Positions 46,375 through 55,449 of a stretch of DNA of 64,000 nucleotides are shown one piece after another. The position numbers and the translations under genes are program-made. The notes beneath the pieces are model-generated. The model worked only from the letters and a program-made list of their open reading frames with translations, was not told the DNA's origin and did not search any database. This DNA comes from Ligilactobacillus ubinensis (lineage in GTDB: Bacteria > Bacillota > Bacilli > Lactobacillales > Lactobacillaceae). Location of the stretch: positions 62,001 to 126,000 of the forward strand of contig NZ_JAIULA010000001.1 in NCBI RefSeq assembly GCF_024160875.1, in the 5' to 3' direction. Numbering within the stretch: position 1 is the stretch's first letter; each line of letters begins with the position of its first letter.

Positions 46375-47658
46375 CTAGTTTTTACCTTTTACAATGACAC
46401 CGAGTCCATCAGGAATGACAACAACTTTAGCGGCTTTGCCTTCACGCTGAAAGGCCTTTTGCATAGCCTCTTCTAACGATGTTGCAAGTTCCATATGCAT
46501 GTCAGTTATTAATTTTGGATCTACAAGATCTGAAACAAAGATAACGTGGTGATTTACCAAAATACGTGCAAGAATTTGAGAGGTCCACTGATCAGGGACG
46601 GTTTTTAAGCGCGGAGTGTTAATTGCTTTATCTAAAAACTCCTTTGGATCAGCAACGTCAGCAATGTTATGAAAGAAACCTTCACCGCCATGCCCATCTC
46701 TACAACCAGCAACCATGATAATGGTTCCGCCAATTTTATTAGTTGCTTCAGCAGCAGTCATCCCTTTGACAGCTTGATAAACATTTTGATCAAGTGGATA
46801 GCCGCCATTAGTAGAAATAGTAATATCAGAATCAATAGCAGCAACTTGAGATAAGGATTCTACAAATTCAGTTCCTTTTTTATGGGCTTTTTCTAAATCA
46901 CCAGCAAAGGAACCGATGATTCTTTTGTCTTCATCAAGAACAACATTTAAAATGAAGGCTAACTTAGCTTTTTTGGCTGCATAAACCATGTCTGCATGGA
47001 TTAAATTATGGTTTAAATTACCAGTACGAGAATGTTTGTCTCCAATAAATTCACCTGAATGATTGGCCATAATTGTTTTGTAAGATGAGATACCAGGAAG
47101 AACAGATTTTCTACCACCTGAGAAACCAGCAAAAAAGTGTGATTCAATAAAGCCTTCAGAGATAAGTAAATCAGCTTCTACAGCAACCTTATTGATGATT
47201 AAGTCACCACCAGAAGGTAATTTACCGATTTTTACCATATCTTCATCATGCTCGGAATAGTGCATAACAATTTCTTCGTTAGCTACAATTTCTTTGCCGT
47301 ATTTATTAATTAGTTCTTCTTTAGTTGAAGGACGGTGAAAACCAGTTGCAACAAGAATTCTGATACGTGCATTTGGTGCAGTCGAACGAAGCTTGCGTAA
47401 CAAAATAGGGGTAATTATTTTTGAGGGTACAGGTCTAGTATGATCTGAGGAAATAATTACAATATTCTTTTTACCTCTAGCTAAGTCTTCTAGTGTAGGA
47501 GAAGCAATGGGGTTATCTAAAGATCTTTCGACTAGTTCACTTTCTGAGTATTTAGCATGATATGTCGCTGCCTGTGAAACTAAGGAACCTGCAAAGTTTT
47601 GATCCTCTATTTTTGCAGTGATGGTTCCATGATCATAAGGAAGTTCAATTTCAATCAT
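46375..47658 (-). CDS. larA: Nickel-dependent lactate racemase
   Basis: The 427-residue protein conserves the catalytic set with the same numbering as L. plantarum LarA: Asp72 and Arg75 in SSDHTRP, His108 in GFHRP, His174 in ESHFF, Lys184 in GGRKS (covalent pincer attachment) and His200 in MANH (nickel ligand). It interconverts D- and L-lactate by a proton-coupled hydride transfer. It is the first gene of the minus-strand lar operon, divergent from larR. Lactate racemisation supplies D-lactate for cell-wall precursors in strains lacking D-Ldh. Confidence 0.95.
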   Translation of the reverse strand: MIEIELPYDHGTITAKIEDQNFAGSLVSQAATYHAKYSESELVERSLDNPIASPTLEDLARGKKNIVIISSDHTRPVPSKIITPILLRKLRSTAPNARIRILVATGFHRPSTKEELINKYGKEIVANEEIVMHYSEHDEDMVKIGKLPSGGDLIINKVAVEADLLISEGFIESHFFAGFSGGRKSVLPGISSYKTIMANHSGEFIGDKHSRTGNLNHNLIHADMVYAAKKAKLAFILNVVLDEDKRIIGSFAGDLEKAHKKGTEFVESLSQVAAIDSDITISTNGGYPLDQNVYQAVKGMTAAEATNKIGGTIIMVAGCRDGHGGEGFFHNIADVADPKEFLDKAINTPRLKTVPDQWTSQILARILVNHHVIFVSDLVDPKLITDMHMELATSLEEAMQKAFQREGKAAKVVVIPDGLGVIVKGKN

Positions 47659-47773
47659 TTGTACTTCATCTTCTTTCTTTTTTGTACACTAGTAATAATA
47701 AATGCTATGTGTAGAGTATTTATTGCCAAGTAATATTATTGAAAGTTGGCATCCTAATATATTATTATTAGAT

Positions 47774-47789
47774 ATTATCAAATGATAAT
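47774..47789. promoter_or_regulatory. 16-bp palindrome, candidate Lar box
   Basis: ATTATCA-AA-TGATAAT lies between divergent larA and larR. LarR of L. plantarum is known to bind a 16-bp palindromic Lar box in this interval. This is the longest perfect palindrome I see there; a shorter one, CATAGTATTATG, lies near 47809. Assignment is by position. Confidence 0.55.
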
Positions 47790-47858
47790 GTTATATGAAG
47801 ATATTCAGCATAGTATTATGTAGTATTAAGTAAAAACTAGGTTTTATAAGGAGACAAA

Positions 47859-48545
47859 ATGACTAATAAGGATATAGATTATTTAGTTAATTTTTTAAAA
47901 GATAGGCAAATTTCAACTATTACAAAGGATTATCATACATATTTGACATTCCATGGACTTAAAGCGGCAAGTGTCTTTATATTAAAAGACGGGATAATTA
48001 AAACATCCGTTATTTTGCAAGATGGGCGTGAGTTCAATATTTCGTATATTAATCAGCCAGATGTAATTTCATTATTACATGATGAGGCATTGCAGTACGA
48101 CGAGCAGCCATTCAATGTACGAATTGAATCAGAAAAAGCAACTTTTTACCAGATTAATCGAGTTAATTTTTGGAAGTATGTTAATAATAATTCACAGTTA
48201 CAAAACTATGTAAAACAATATTACCGCCATCGATTATCTGAAAATTTTTCGCGATTACAACGCCTGACGATGAATGGAAAACTAGGAGCATTAGCTAACT
48301 TTTTGCGAGATATGGTTTTGAAGTTTGGAACATCGTTACCGAATAGCTCTAAAATACTAATTGACTTTGATGTTACAAATGAAGATATAGCTGGCTTTTG
48401 TGGTATTGCAAATTATGCAAGTGTTAGTAGAATGATGCGAAAACTAAAAGAAGAAGAAGTAATTGAATTTGGTAAGAATAGTAAGGGGAAGCGAAGGATA
48501 ATTATTCGTGATGTTCAAAAGCTAGATGATTATATTGCATATTAA
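47859..48545 (+). CDS. larR: Crp/Fnr-family regulator of lactate racemization (LarR)
   Basis: The 228-residue protein has a cyclic-nucleotide-binding-type beta-roll (~15-120) and a C-terminal winged helix (DVTNEDIAGFCGIANYASVSRMMRKLKEEEVIEF, ~173-206). There is no Cys cluster of the FNR type. It starts with ATG after AAGGAGAC and is divergent from larA, the arrangement of L. plantarum, where LarR activates lar genes in response to L-lactate. Confidence 0.88.
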   Translation: MTNKDIDYLVNFLKDRQISTITKDYHTYLTFHGLKAASVFILKDGIIKTSVILQDGREFNISYINQPDVISLLHDEALQYDEQPFNVRIESEKATFYQINRVNFWKYVNNNSQLQNYVKQYYRHRLSENFSRLQRLTMNGKLGALANFLRDMVLKFGTSLPNSSKILIDFDVTNEDIAGFCGIANYASVSRMMRKLKEEEVIEFGKNSKGKRRIIIRDVQKLDDYIAY

Positions 48546-48953
48546 ATTTGGAAGATGAATAAGGACTATTACACAGGATAAAACTACATTTATAAGTATA
48601 AATAGTCACAATATAGCATTTTTAATTAAAAATATTTAGTATTTAATCTAGCATGATCTGAGTAGTTCCCAAATGTAACTATTAATAATTGATTAGTATT
48701 CTAATAATACATATATATAAATTCACGTAGATTAGGTATTAAAATTTAACTTACGAAAAATGGCTTAACATGGTATTTTTATAGGGTGAGTTAAAAAAAC
48801 TTTTATTTTTTTTTAAATTTTTTTGGTTAAAATATTTTTAAATAATATCAGAAATGATATATAAAAACAGAAAGTATGTGAAAAAATAAGAGGGAGTTTT
48901 TAAAGCACTTGAAATATAAAGATTTTTTTATTAAAAAGCTATTAGAATAGCAA

Positions 48954-49020
48954 TGTGAAGTGTGTAACAAGGTTGCTAAGAACATCAACTTTCGTTTATG
49001 TAAGCCCTTGCAACTTCACA
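48954..49020. ncRNA. Long imperfect hairpin in the larR-adhE gap, possible structured RNA
   Basis: Nested complements span 67 bases: TGTGAAGT (48954-48961) with ACTTCACA (49013-49020), CAAGG (48968-48972) with CCTTG (49006-49010), GCT (48975-48977) with AGC (49003-49005), ACAT (48982-48985) with ATGT (48998-49001). There is no U-tract and no gene nearby except adhE 180 bases on. It could be an RNA element or paired DNA-binding half sites (TGTGAA resembles half a Rex site). The rest of 48546-49100 shows nothing. Confidence 0.35.
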
Positions 49021-49115
49021 AAGTAAATGTTATCATTGCATATGGAATTAGTTAAGTTATATCCGGATTAGCTGACAGTTGCCCAACATGGAACAAAAAT
49101 TCGAGTAAAATAATG

Positions 49116-49164
49116 TTGAAAACGATACCTTTTAGGGGTATTATTATTAGTGAAGAAATTCACA
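49116..49164 (+). promoter_or_regulatory. adhE promoter with Rex-like operator
   Basis: TTGAAA (49116-49121), 17 bases, TATTAT (49139-49144) form a good promoter with a start near 49151. AGTGAA-GAAA-TTCACA (49149-49164) covers the start and matches the Rex consensus TTGTGAANNNNTTCACAA closely. Rex represses fermentative genes at low NADH/NAD+, so adhE should respond to redox state. Confidence 0.7.
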
Positions 49165-49197
49165 TTATGATTTTGAGAATTCTGGAGGTAATGTTAG

Positions 49198-51888
49198 ATG
49201 GCTGAGAACAAGACAATTAAAAAAGTTTCTACTCCTGAAGATAAGGCAGCAGAAATGGATAAAGCACGTGAATATACGAATACTTTGGTGGAAAAAGCGT
49301 TAAAAGCTGAAGCAATTTTTGCAACATATACGCAAGAACAAGTTGATAAAATACTTGCAGCTGCAGCTCTTGCAGGTTCCGAAGCAGCACTACTTTTAGC
49401 ACACGAAGCAGTTGATGAAACCGGACGTGGCGTTGTTGAAGATAAAGATACCAAGAACCGCTTTGCAACTGAAAATGTGTATCATGCGATTAAAGATGAT
49501 AAAACGGTTGGAGTTATTGAAGAAAATAAAGCAAAAGGTGAGATAAAAATTGCTGCTCCATTAGGCGTTTTAGCAGGTATCGTACCTACAACAAACCCAA
49601 CATCAACAACGATGTTTAAATCGTTAATCACACTGAAAACACGTAATGCAATTGTTTTTGCATTCCATCCGCAAGCACAAAAGAGTTCAGCGCATGCTGC
49701 AAAAATTGTTTATGATGCAGCAGTGGCAGCTGGTGCACCTAAGGATATTATTCAATGGATTGACACACCGTCATTAAATAATACAACAGCATTAATTCAA
49801 AATCCGAAACTTGCTTCTATCTTGGCAACTGGTGGTCCTGGAATGGTTAATGCAGCTTTGAAGTCAGGTAACCCATCACTTGGTGTTGGTGCAGGAAATG
49901 GTGCAATTTTTGTAGATCATACAGCCCATGTTGATCGCGCAATTGAAGATTTACTTTTATCTAAGCGCTTTGATAATGGTATGATTTGTGCAACTGAAAA
50001 CTCAGTTGTTGTTGAAGCTCCTATCTATAAAGAATGGCTAACAAAAATTCAAGAAAAAGGTGCTTATTTAGTACCTAAGAAAGACTATAACAAAATTGCA
50101 GATTTTGTCTTCAATGATAAACATGGTGTTAATGGTCCAGTTGCTGGTATGCCAGCAAGCTGGATTGCAAGTAAAGCAGGAGTAACTTTACCACAAGGTA
50201 AGGATGTAATGCTATTTGAACTTGATCCTAAAAATATTGGCGAAAAACTTTCATCTGAAAAGTTATCTCCGTTATTATCAGTATATAAAGCTAAAGATCG
50301 TGAAGATGGTGTCAGCATCGTAGCTAAGTTATTAGATTATCAAGGTGCTGGGCATAATGCAGCTATTCAAATTGGCTCTCAAGCAGATCCATTTGTAAAA
50401 GAATATGGAAACAAGACAAAAGCAGCACGTATTTTAGTTAACCAACCAGACTCAATCGGTGGTATTGGTGATGTGTATACAGATGCTTTACGCGCTAGTT
50501 TGACACTTGGGACAGGATCATGGGGGAAAAATTCATTGTCACATAATTTAACGACTTTTGACCTATTGAATGTTAAGACGGTTGCTAAACGTCGTAATCG
50601 TCCTCAGTGGGTTCGCTTACCAGAAAAAGTTTATTACGAGAAGAATGCGATTTCATATTTGCAAGATGAATACGAAACAATTACACGGGCATTTATTGTT
50701 GCCGATCCAGGCATGGTACAGTTTGGTTTTGTTGACAAAATTTATTCTCAGTTAGATGCACGTGATAATGAAGTTAAAACAGCTATTTATGGGACGGTAC
50801 ATCCTGATCCAACTTTGGGACAAACAATTGAAATTGCAAAACAAATGGAACAGTTTAAGCCAGATGCAGTTATCGCTATTGGTGGTGGTTCCGCTTTGGA
50901 TGCTGCTAAGATTGCACGCTATATCTATGAATATTCATTAAATCAAGAAGATGGATTCTTGGATAGCTATGAAGCTGTTAGTGAGTTGTTTACTCGTTTA
51001 CAACAGAAATATTTAGATATTCGGAAACGTATTGTTAAATTCCATCACTCAACAAATACAAAATTATTTGCTATCCCAACAACTTCAGGAACAGGCTCTG
51101 AAGTAACACCATTTGCTGTTATTACAGATGATTTAACACATGTTAAATATCCACTAGCAGATTATGAATTAACACCACAAGTTGCAATTGTCGATCCAGA
51201 ATTTGTTATGACAGTTCCAAGAAGAACTGTAGCATTATCAGGATTGGATTCATTGTCGCATGCGTTGGAATCATATGTATCTGTTATGGCTTCTGATTTC
51301 ACACGTCCATGGGCATTACAAGCAATTAAATTAGTTTTTGAGAATTTAGTAGATTCCTATAACTATGATCCAAAACAACCAACGCTAAAGGGCGAAAATG
51401 CACGTGAAAATATGCATTATGCTGCTACATTAGCAGGTATGTCTTTTGCTAATGCTTTTCTAGGTATTAACCACTCAATTGCACATAAAACAGGTGGTGA
51501 ATTTGGTTTACCTCATGGATTGGCGATTTCAATTGCGATGAACCATGTGATTCGTTTTAATGGTGCTGCTGGCAATGTTAAGAGAACACCATTCCCACGT
51601 TATGAAGTATATCGTGGTCAAAAAGATTACGCAGATATTGCACGTTCTCTTGGGTTGAAGGGTAATAGTGATGCAGAGTTAGTTGAAGCTCTTTGCGCAA
51701 AAATAGCAGAGTTAATGAAGCAATTAGATGTAGAACCAAAATTATCTGCAAATGGGGTAACAAAAGAAAAATTTGATGCTTCTTTGGATAAATTAGTGGA
51801 CTTGGTTTATAACGATCAATGTACACCAGCTAACCCACGTCAACCATATTTGAAAGAGATTCGTCAAATGTTGATTGATCAATTTTAA
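49198..51888 (+). CDS. adhE: Bifunctional acetaldehyde-CoA/alcohol dehydrogenase
   Basis: The 896-residue protein has an N-terminal aldehyde dehydrogenase half (PLGVLAGIVPTTNPTST; catalytic Cys264 in GMICATE) and a C-terminal iron alcohol dehydrogenase half (AIGGGSALDAAK, TTSGTGSEVT, metal-ligand histidines in LSHALES and NHSIAHKTGG...LPHG). It reduces acetyl-CoA through acetaldehyde to ethanol and re-oxidises NADH, and forms spirosomes in other bacteria. ATG follows GGAGGTAATGTTAG. A Rex-like operator lies at its promoter. Confidence 0.97.
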   Translation: MAENKTIKKVSTPEDKAAEMDKAREYTNTLVEKALKAEAIFATYTQEQVDKILAAAALAGSEAALLLAHEAVDETGRGVVEDKDTKNRFATENVYHAIKDDKTVGVIEENKAKGEIKIAAPLGVLAGIVPTTNPTSTTMFKSLITLKTRNAIVFAFHPQAQKSSAHAAKIVYDAAVAAGAPKDIIQWIDTPSLNNTTALIQNPKLASILATGGPGMVNAALKSGNPSLGVGAGNGAIFVDHTAHVDRAIEDLLLSKRFDNGMICATENSVVVEAPIYKEWLTKIQEKGAYLVPKKDYNKIADFVFNDKHGVNGPVAGMPASWIASKAGVTLPQGKDVMLFELDPKNIGEKLSSEKLSPLLSVYKAKDREDGVSIVAKLLDYQGAGHNAAIQIGSQADPFVKEYGNKTKAARILVNQPDSIGGIGDVYTDALRASLTLGTGSWGKNSLSHNLTTFDLLNVKTVAKRRNRPQWVRLPEKVYYEKNAISYLQDEYETITRAFIVADPGMVQFGFVDKIYSQLDARDNEVKTAIYGTVHPDPTLGQTIEIAKQMEQFKPDAVIAIGGGSALDAAKIARYIYEYSLNQEDGFLDSYEAVSELFTRLQQKYLDIRKRIVKFHHSTNTKLFAIPTTSGTGSEVTPFAVITDDLTHVKYPLADYELTPQVAIVDPEFVMTVPRRTVALSGLDSLSHALESYVSVMASDFTRPWALQAIKLVFENLVDSYNYDPKQPTLKGENARENMHYAATLAGMSFANAFLGINHSIAHKTGGEFGLPHGLAISIAMNHVIRFNGAAGNVKRTPFPRYEVYRGQKDYADIARSLGLKGNSDAELVEALCAKIAELMKQLDVEPKLSANGVTKEKFDASLDKLVDLVYNDQCTPANPRQPYLKEIRQMLIDQF

Positions 51889-51914
51889 TTAAGTTGTAGT
51901 ATATGTTCTTTAAG

Positions 51915-51947
51915 AGAGTCCGTGATTAAACTATCCGGGCTCTTTTG
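51915..51947 (+). terminator. Terminator of adhE
   Basis: AGAGTCCG (51915-51922) pairs with CGGGCTCT (51936-51943), one wobble, followed by TTT. Confidence 0.75.
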
Positions 51948-51971
51948 TGTATTTAAAGTTATGTATAAAAT

Positions 51972-52005
51972 AATTGCTCTGAATATTGATCTTAATAGAG
52001 CAATT
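51972..52005 (-). terminator. Terminator of the minus-strand MFS gene
   Basis: AATTGCTCT (51972-51980) and AGAGCAATT (51997-52005) are complementary around a 16-base loop; on the minus strand a T-rich run follows. Confidence 0.7.
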
Positions 52006-52035
52006 AGGTTTGAGTCAAACGGTCATTGAAACTAA

Positions 52036-53199
52036 TTAATTTTTATTTAATTGGCTCAGTTTTAAATTAATGATAATAGCTAAAAAGGCAAAGAATGCTC
52101 CACCAGGGCCGATACCACTTAAACCAGTATGAAGATAGAGAAGACTACCAATGGCTGAACCAGTAGCAATACCTAAATTAGCAAAAATTGAATTGAATGA
52201 AGATGCTAAAACAAGTGACTGAGGAAATTTATTTTCTGCAATTTGGAGATAGAACATTTGAGCAGGTGAATTAACTAAGTACATTAGAAAGCCTAAAAAC
52301 ATGATAGCAAATAAGCCGATGTATCTATTAGTCATTGTTAACGGAAGGCTAACTAATAGAAAAAACTGTAACAAAAAAACAATAGACATAGCTTTTAGAC
52401 CATAATCATCAGCTAACCGCCCGCTGTAAACATTGCCTAATAATGACATAAAGCCGTATGTGAAGAGTAAAAGAGCAATCGTGTTGGTCTTGAAATGCAT
52501 AGCTTGCGAAAAAAGCGGTTGGAGATAGGTATAAGCAACATAAATAGCAGCCATATTAAGTGCAGGCAAAAAAACACCTAATTTGATGCGATTATCAGTG
52601 AAAATTTTTAATTGACTTAAAAAATTGAGAGTTTTTTGTTGTCGCAGATTTCTAGGCAAACATTTTGCAACTAGCGCCAAGGTAATTAGCGCTAAAAAAC
52701 TTATTATCCAAAAAACATTACGCCAGCTAGTATAGTTACTAAGCCAAGTACCTAAAGGAACACCAAAAACAGATGCGACACTAAAACCAGAAAAAATTAA
52801 GGCAATTAAGCTAGATCTTTTATCAAGTGGAGCTAAAAAAGAGCCAAAAGTAATAGCCAAAGAGACAATAGCACCTGAAACAAGAGCGGTTAGAATTCTT
52901 GAAAAAGCTAATATAGTGTAGTTAGGTGCTAGTGCAGTTAGTAAATTACCACTGATAAAAATGATTAATAAAAAAATCAAACAGCGATATAAACTATGTT
53001 TACCAATTAACAAACTAATGATGGGTGTTGCTATCGCATAAACAATTGCAAATAAAGTAACTAAAAGTCCAACGGCAGCTTCTGATACGTTGAATTGCGT
53101 GGCAACATTGTTAAGAATACCAACAATAATGAATTCACTGAAACCTAAGATAAATGATAATGAAACTAAAACGAAACTCTGAAATCTGAGCGTAGTCAC
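52036..53199 (-). CDS. MFS transporter, DHA1/AraJ-like
   Basis: The 387-residue protein has 12 TM segments and the features of the DHA1 drug/sugar efflux group: LSFILGFSEFIIVGILNNVATQF at the N-terminus, RILTALVSGAIVSLAI in TM4 and GVPLGTWLSNYTSWRNVFWII in TM5 (antiporter motif C region). It is monocistronic, convergent with adhE, and ends at its own terminator. Substrate unknown; sugar or arabinose-like and drug efflux are both known in the group. Confidence 0.85.
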   Translation of the reverse strand: MTTLRFQSFVLVSLSFILGFSEFIIVGILNNVATQFNVSEAAVGLLVTLFAIVYAIATPIISLLIGKHSLYRCLIFLLIIFISGNLLTALAPNYTILAFSRILTALVSGAIVSLAITFGSFLAPLDKRSSLIALIFSGFSVASVFGVPLGTWLSNYTSWRNVFWIISFLALITLALVAKCLPRNLRQQKTLNFLSQLKIFTDNRIKLGVFLPALNMAAIYVAYTYLQPLFSQAMHFKTNTIALLLFTYGFMSLLGNVYSGRLADDYGLKAMSIVFLLQFFLLVSLPLTMTNRYIGLFAIMFLGFLMYLVNSPAQMFYLQIAENKFPQSLVLASSFNSIFANLGIATGSAIGSLLYLHTGLSGIGPGGAFFAFLAIIINLKLSQLNKN

Positions 53200-53292
53200 T
53201 TTAATTCTCCTTAAAAGATTATTGGAATTTTTACGAGCAGTTTAAATATTACACTTATGGGATTACATTTACAACTCATTGTTCTTTTATAG

Positions 53293-53445
53293 GGAAACCT
53301 GTTTTTATCAGCATTGCCAGATGAATGGCAGATTGATAGTAGTGAAGATGTCGCTAATTTTGTAATTAAATATCTATTGGATATAAAAACAACTGGAACT
53401 ATTTATACTGTTAATGACAAAGATATTGGTTGGTTATTAGAGTGA
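53293..53445 (+). pseudogene. C-terminal remnant of an SDR/epimerase-type gene
   Basis: Fifty open codons (GNLFLSALPDEWQIDSSEDV..., then TTGTIYTVNDKDIGWLLE) end in TGA. The motif TTGTIYTVNDKDIGW looks like the C-terminus of short-chain dehydrogenases and epimerases. It is preceded by an in-frame TAG at 53290-53292 and no start or SD, so the 5' part is gone. It marks a deletion between the MFS gene and the flavoenzyme gene. Confidence 0.5.
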
Positions 53446-53488
53446 ACCTAAATTGCATAGACTGAAGTTAAACTAGGAGTGATAGAAA

Positions 53489-54328
53489 ATGGAATGGTAT
53501 CAAAAGTTAGGTTTAAAGTTTCCGCTTTTCCAAGGAGGCATGGCATGGGCAAGTAATCCGGAATTAGTAGTTGCAGTATCAAATGCTGGTGGACTGGGTA
53601 TTATTGGGAGTGGAGGAAGAAGTGCTGAACAACTACAACAAATGATTCAAAAAACACGCCAAATTACAGATAAGCCGTTTGGTGTTAATCTAATGTTATT
53701 AGAGGATAATATTGCAGAATTAATTGAAGTAATTTTTCAGGAGAAAATTCCTGTAATTACAACTGGAGCTGGCAATCCTAAGAAGTATCTAGAAAATTTA
53801 AAAAAGCATAATGTACAAGTTTTTCCAGTTGTTCCAAATGCTAAGATAGCACGGAAAATGTTGCAGCTACCAATTGCCGGTTTGATTGTAGAAGGTTTAG
53901 AGGCAGGCGGACATGTAGGTACAGAAACGACATTTACATTAGTACCACAAATTGCTAAGTTAACAACGTTACCAATTTTAGCAGCGGGAGGTATTTATGA
54001 TCATACGACATATGAAGCTGCAAAGGCAATGGGGGCAATTGGTGTTCAGATTGGAACGGCATTTTTATTAGCTAAGGAATGTCAAATCTCACCAATTTAC
54101 AAGCAAAAAATCATTGCTAGTCAAAATCCAGGGACAAAACTAGCAAAAACGGCGTCAGGGTATTATGCAAGGGTATTAAAAAATGTAGCTGAGACCACAA
54201 ATCAGTCTTTAAAGGCAGCTGTTCAAAAAGGTGATATCAAGACAGGAGCTTTCATGGCTGGACAAATAGCTGATAGTATAGATGCCGAAATGTCAGCTGA
54301 AAAGATTGTTAATAGGATAATGTTTTAA
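53489..54328 (+). CDS. FabK/nitronate monooxygenase-like flavoenzyme
   Basis: The 279-residue TIM barrel has FQGGMAWASNPELV and AGGLGIIGSGG at the N-terminus, VNLMLLEDN, the catalytic His in GLEAGGHVGTET, and ILAAGGIYD with GIQIGTAF-like FMN phosphate site (GVQIGTAFLL). It binds FMN. Stand-alone FabK (enoyl-ACP reductase) and nitronate monooxygenases share all these; it is shorter than typical FabK (~310-320). No fab genes are adjacent, so a nitronate monooxygenase or an accessory FabK is possible. Confidence 0.78.
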   Translation: MEWYQKLGLKFPLFQGGMAWASNPELVVAVSNAGGLGIIGSGGRSAEQLQQMIQKTRQITDKPFGVNLMLLEDNIAELIEVIFQEKIPVITTGAGNPKKYLENLKKHNVQVFPVVPNAKIARKMLQLPIAGLIVEGLEAGGHVGTETTFTLVPQIAKLTTLPILAAGGIYDHTTYEAAKAMGAIGVQIGTAFLLAKECQISPIYKQKIIASQNPGTKLAKTASGYYARVLKNVAETTNQSLKAAVQKGDIKTGAFMAGQIADSIDAEMSAEKIVNRIMF

Positions 54329-54404
54329 TTATTCCTTGTTTTATAAAAAAGCTTTCAATAGAAAATCATATTTTGTTCATACATGTTGGGTAGTATATAA
54401 ACAT

Positions 54405-54575
54405 ACCCAATAACAAAACTTTTTTCATAACAATACTTTCCCCCTCTTCCCCAAGAAAGTTGATGAGAGCTTCAAGCGTTCTCCCCGACAATTGAAGTTA
54501 ACAAGAAGTAATGGTTACTTTTTGAAAGTATAATAACTCCCTTGAGTCCGTAACATTATGTTGCGGATTCTTTTT
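54405..54575 (+). ncRNA. C-rich two-hairpin small RNA, copy 1
   Basis: A promoter TTGTTC (54373-54378), 17 bases, TATAAA (54396-54401) precedes a transcript of ~168 nt from about 54408. Hairpin 1: ACTTTC (54435-54440) with GAAAGT (54455-54460), loop with CCCCTCTTCCCC. Hairpin 2: CTTCAA (54470-54475) with TTGAAG (54492-54497), loop with CTCCCC. A terminator ends it: GAGTCCGTAAC (54544-54554) with GTTGCGGATTC (54560-54570), then TTTTT. A paralogue lies at 59435-59574. The unpaired C runs resemble anti-Shine-Dalgarno loops of known Firmicute sRNAs (csRNA or LhrC type). I cannot assign an Rfam family. Confidence 0.78.
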
Positions 54576-54713
54576 GTTTCCCAAAGATCATTGTGAAAAT
54601 ATGTGCTAAGTGGTAGTTAGTCGCACTTAACTCCGTAAATTGGTTAATCAAAATCCCAGGTTGATAACTAATTCCTAGTTGACCATATCTCGATAGCATG
54701 CGATACTATTAAT

Positions 54714-54815
54714 GGTGCCAAACCAAGGTGAAGGAATGCGATCGGCGCAAACGCGTTCGGAAGGTCGCTGCATCTCACCACGAAAGAGTCCGAGATTTTA
54801 TCTTGGGCTTTTTTT
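54714..54815 (+). ncRNA. Candidate structured small RNA with own promoter and terminator
   Basis: TTGACC (54679-54684), 17 bases, GATACT (54702-54707) could start a ~100-nt RNA near 54714. It is unusually G+C-rich for this region. GGTGA (54727-54731) pairs with TCACC (54775-54779), GCGA (54738-54741) with TCGC (54765-54768), with an inner CGC/GCG hairpin. A terminator follows: AGTCCGAGAT (54787-54796) with ATCTTGGGCT (54800-54809), then T residues. There is no open frame. I do not recognise the RNA. Confidence 0.6.
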
Positions 54816-55078
54816 ATTTCTAAGTTTTTGGTATAAAAGAATATTCTAAAAGGTAGCTAGTGGCGCTTAATCTTTTTAAATCAGAAAACAGCAACTTTTA
54901 ATTGCTCGATTTAGGACAATAGTACTTTCTAGCTAACTTTTTTTATTTAGAAACAACGCTATTCAAAAATTTGATGAAATGAAGCAAAATAGATTTTCTA
55001 ATAATAAAATAGTAAAACGTTATGTTTGTTGTCACAGGATAGTCAATAATTATAAAATTAAAAAATAAAAAGTTTTGC

Positions 55079-55396
55079 TTGACAAAAATAAAAAATGCAT
55101 TAGAATGAATCACATAGAACTTTTGATCGAGTTAAACATATTGAAGAGTAGAGTACAAAATTTATTTTTTCAGAGAACTTCTGGTTGGTGCAAAGAAGCA
55201 AAAAGAGATTTTGGAAGATGGACTCGGAGTGGCAATGGTGAATTTTTAGCTGTTGACGTGGTTGCGGACGTTACAATCGCAGAACTATTCTAATTCTGTA
55301 GTTAATTAGAGCAGTTCGCCGAGGCAGTTTTGATAACTGTAAATAAAGGTGGTACCACGGGTTTACCCGTCCTTGTTATAAGGACGGGTTTTTTTG
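55079..55396 (+). promoter_or_regulatory. Methionine T-box riboswitch
   Basis: TTGACA (55079-55084), 16 bases, TAGAAT (55101-55106) start a leader near 55113. Stem I features are visible: GAAGAGTAGAGTAC, AGAGAACTTCTGGTTGGTGC and, on the 3' side, GGAAG-ATG-GACTC. The ATG at 55218-55220 sits where the specifier lies in the glyQS T-box, just 5' of a purine and the lower helix. The T-box AAGGTGGTACCACG is at 55346-55359, and the terminator CCCGTCCTT (55366-55374) with AAGGACGGG (55380-55388) ends in a T-run. Uncharged tRNA-Met should turn on metQNI. Confidence 0.88.
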
Positions 55397-55449
55397 TATC
55401 TTGAAAAAGTCGATTAGAAGTAAATTAGGAATGTGGGGGTAAAGCAGTT

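Noticed and set aside
50570-50941. Two short plus-strand open frames inside adhE
   Set aside because: They overlap the conserved adhE frame, lack SDs and have no recognisable features.
54714-54815. SRP (4.5S) RNA
   Set aside because: A CGGAAGG stretch is present, but the conserved domain IV loop order and its complementary strand do not match.
55075-55293. A 72-codon open frame over the T-box
   Set aside because: It has no SD and coincides with the structured T-box leader; its sequence is explained by stem I and following elements.
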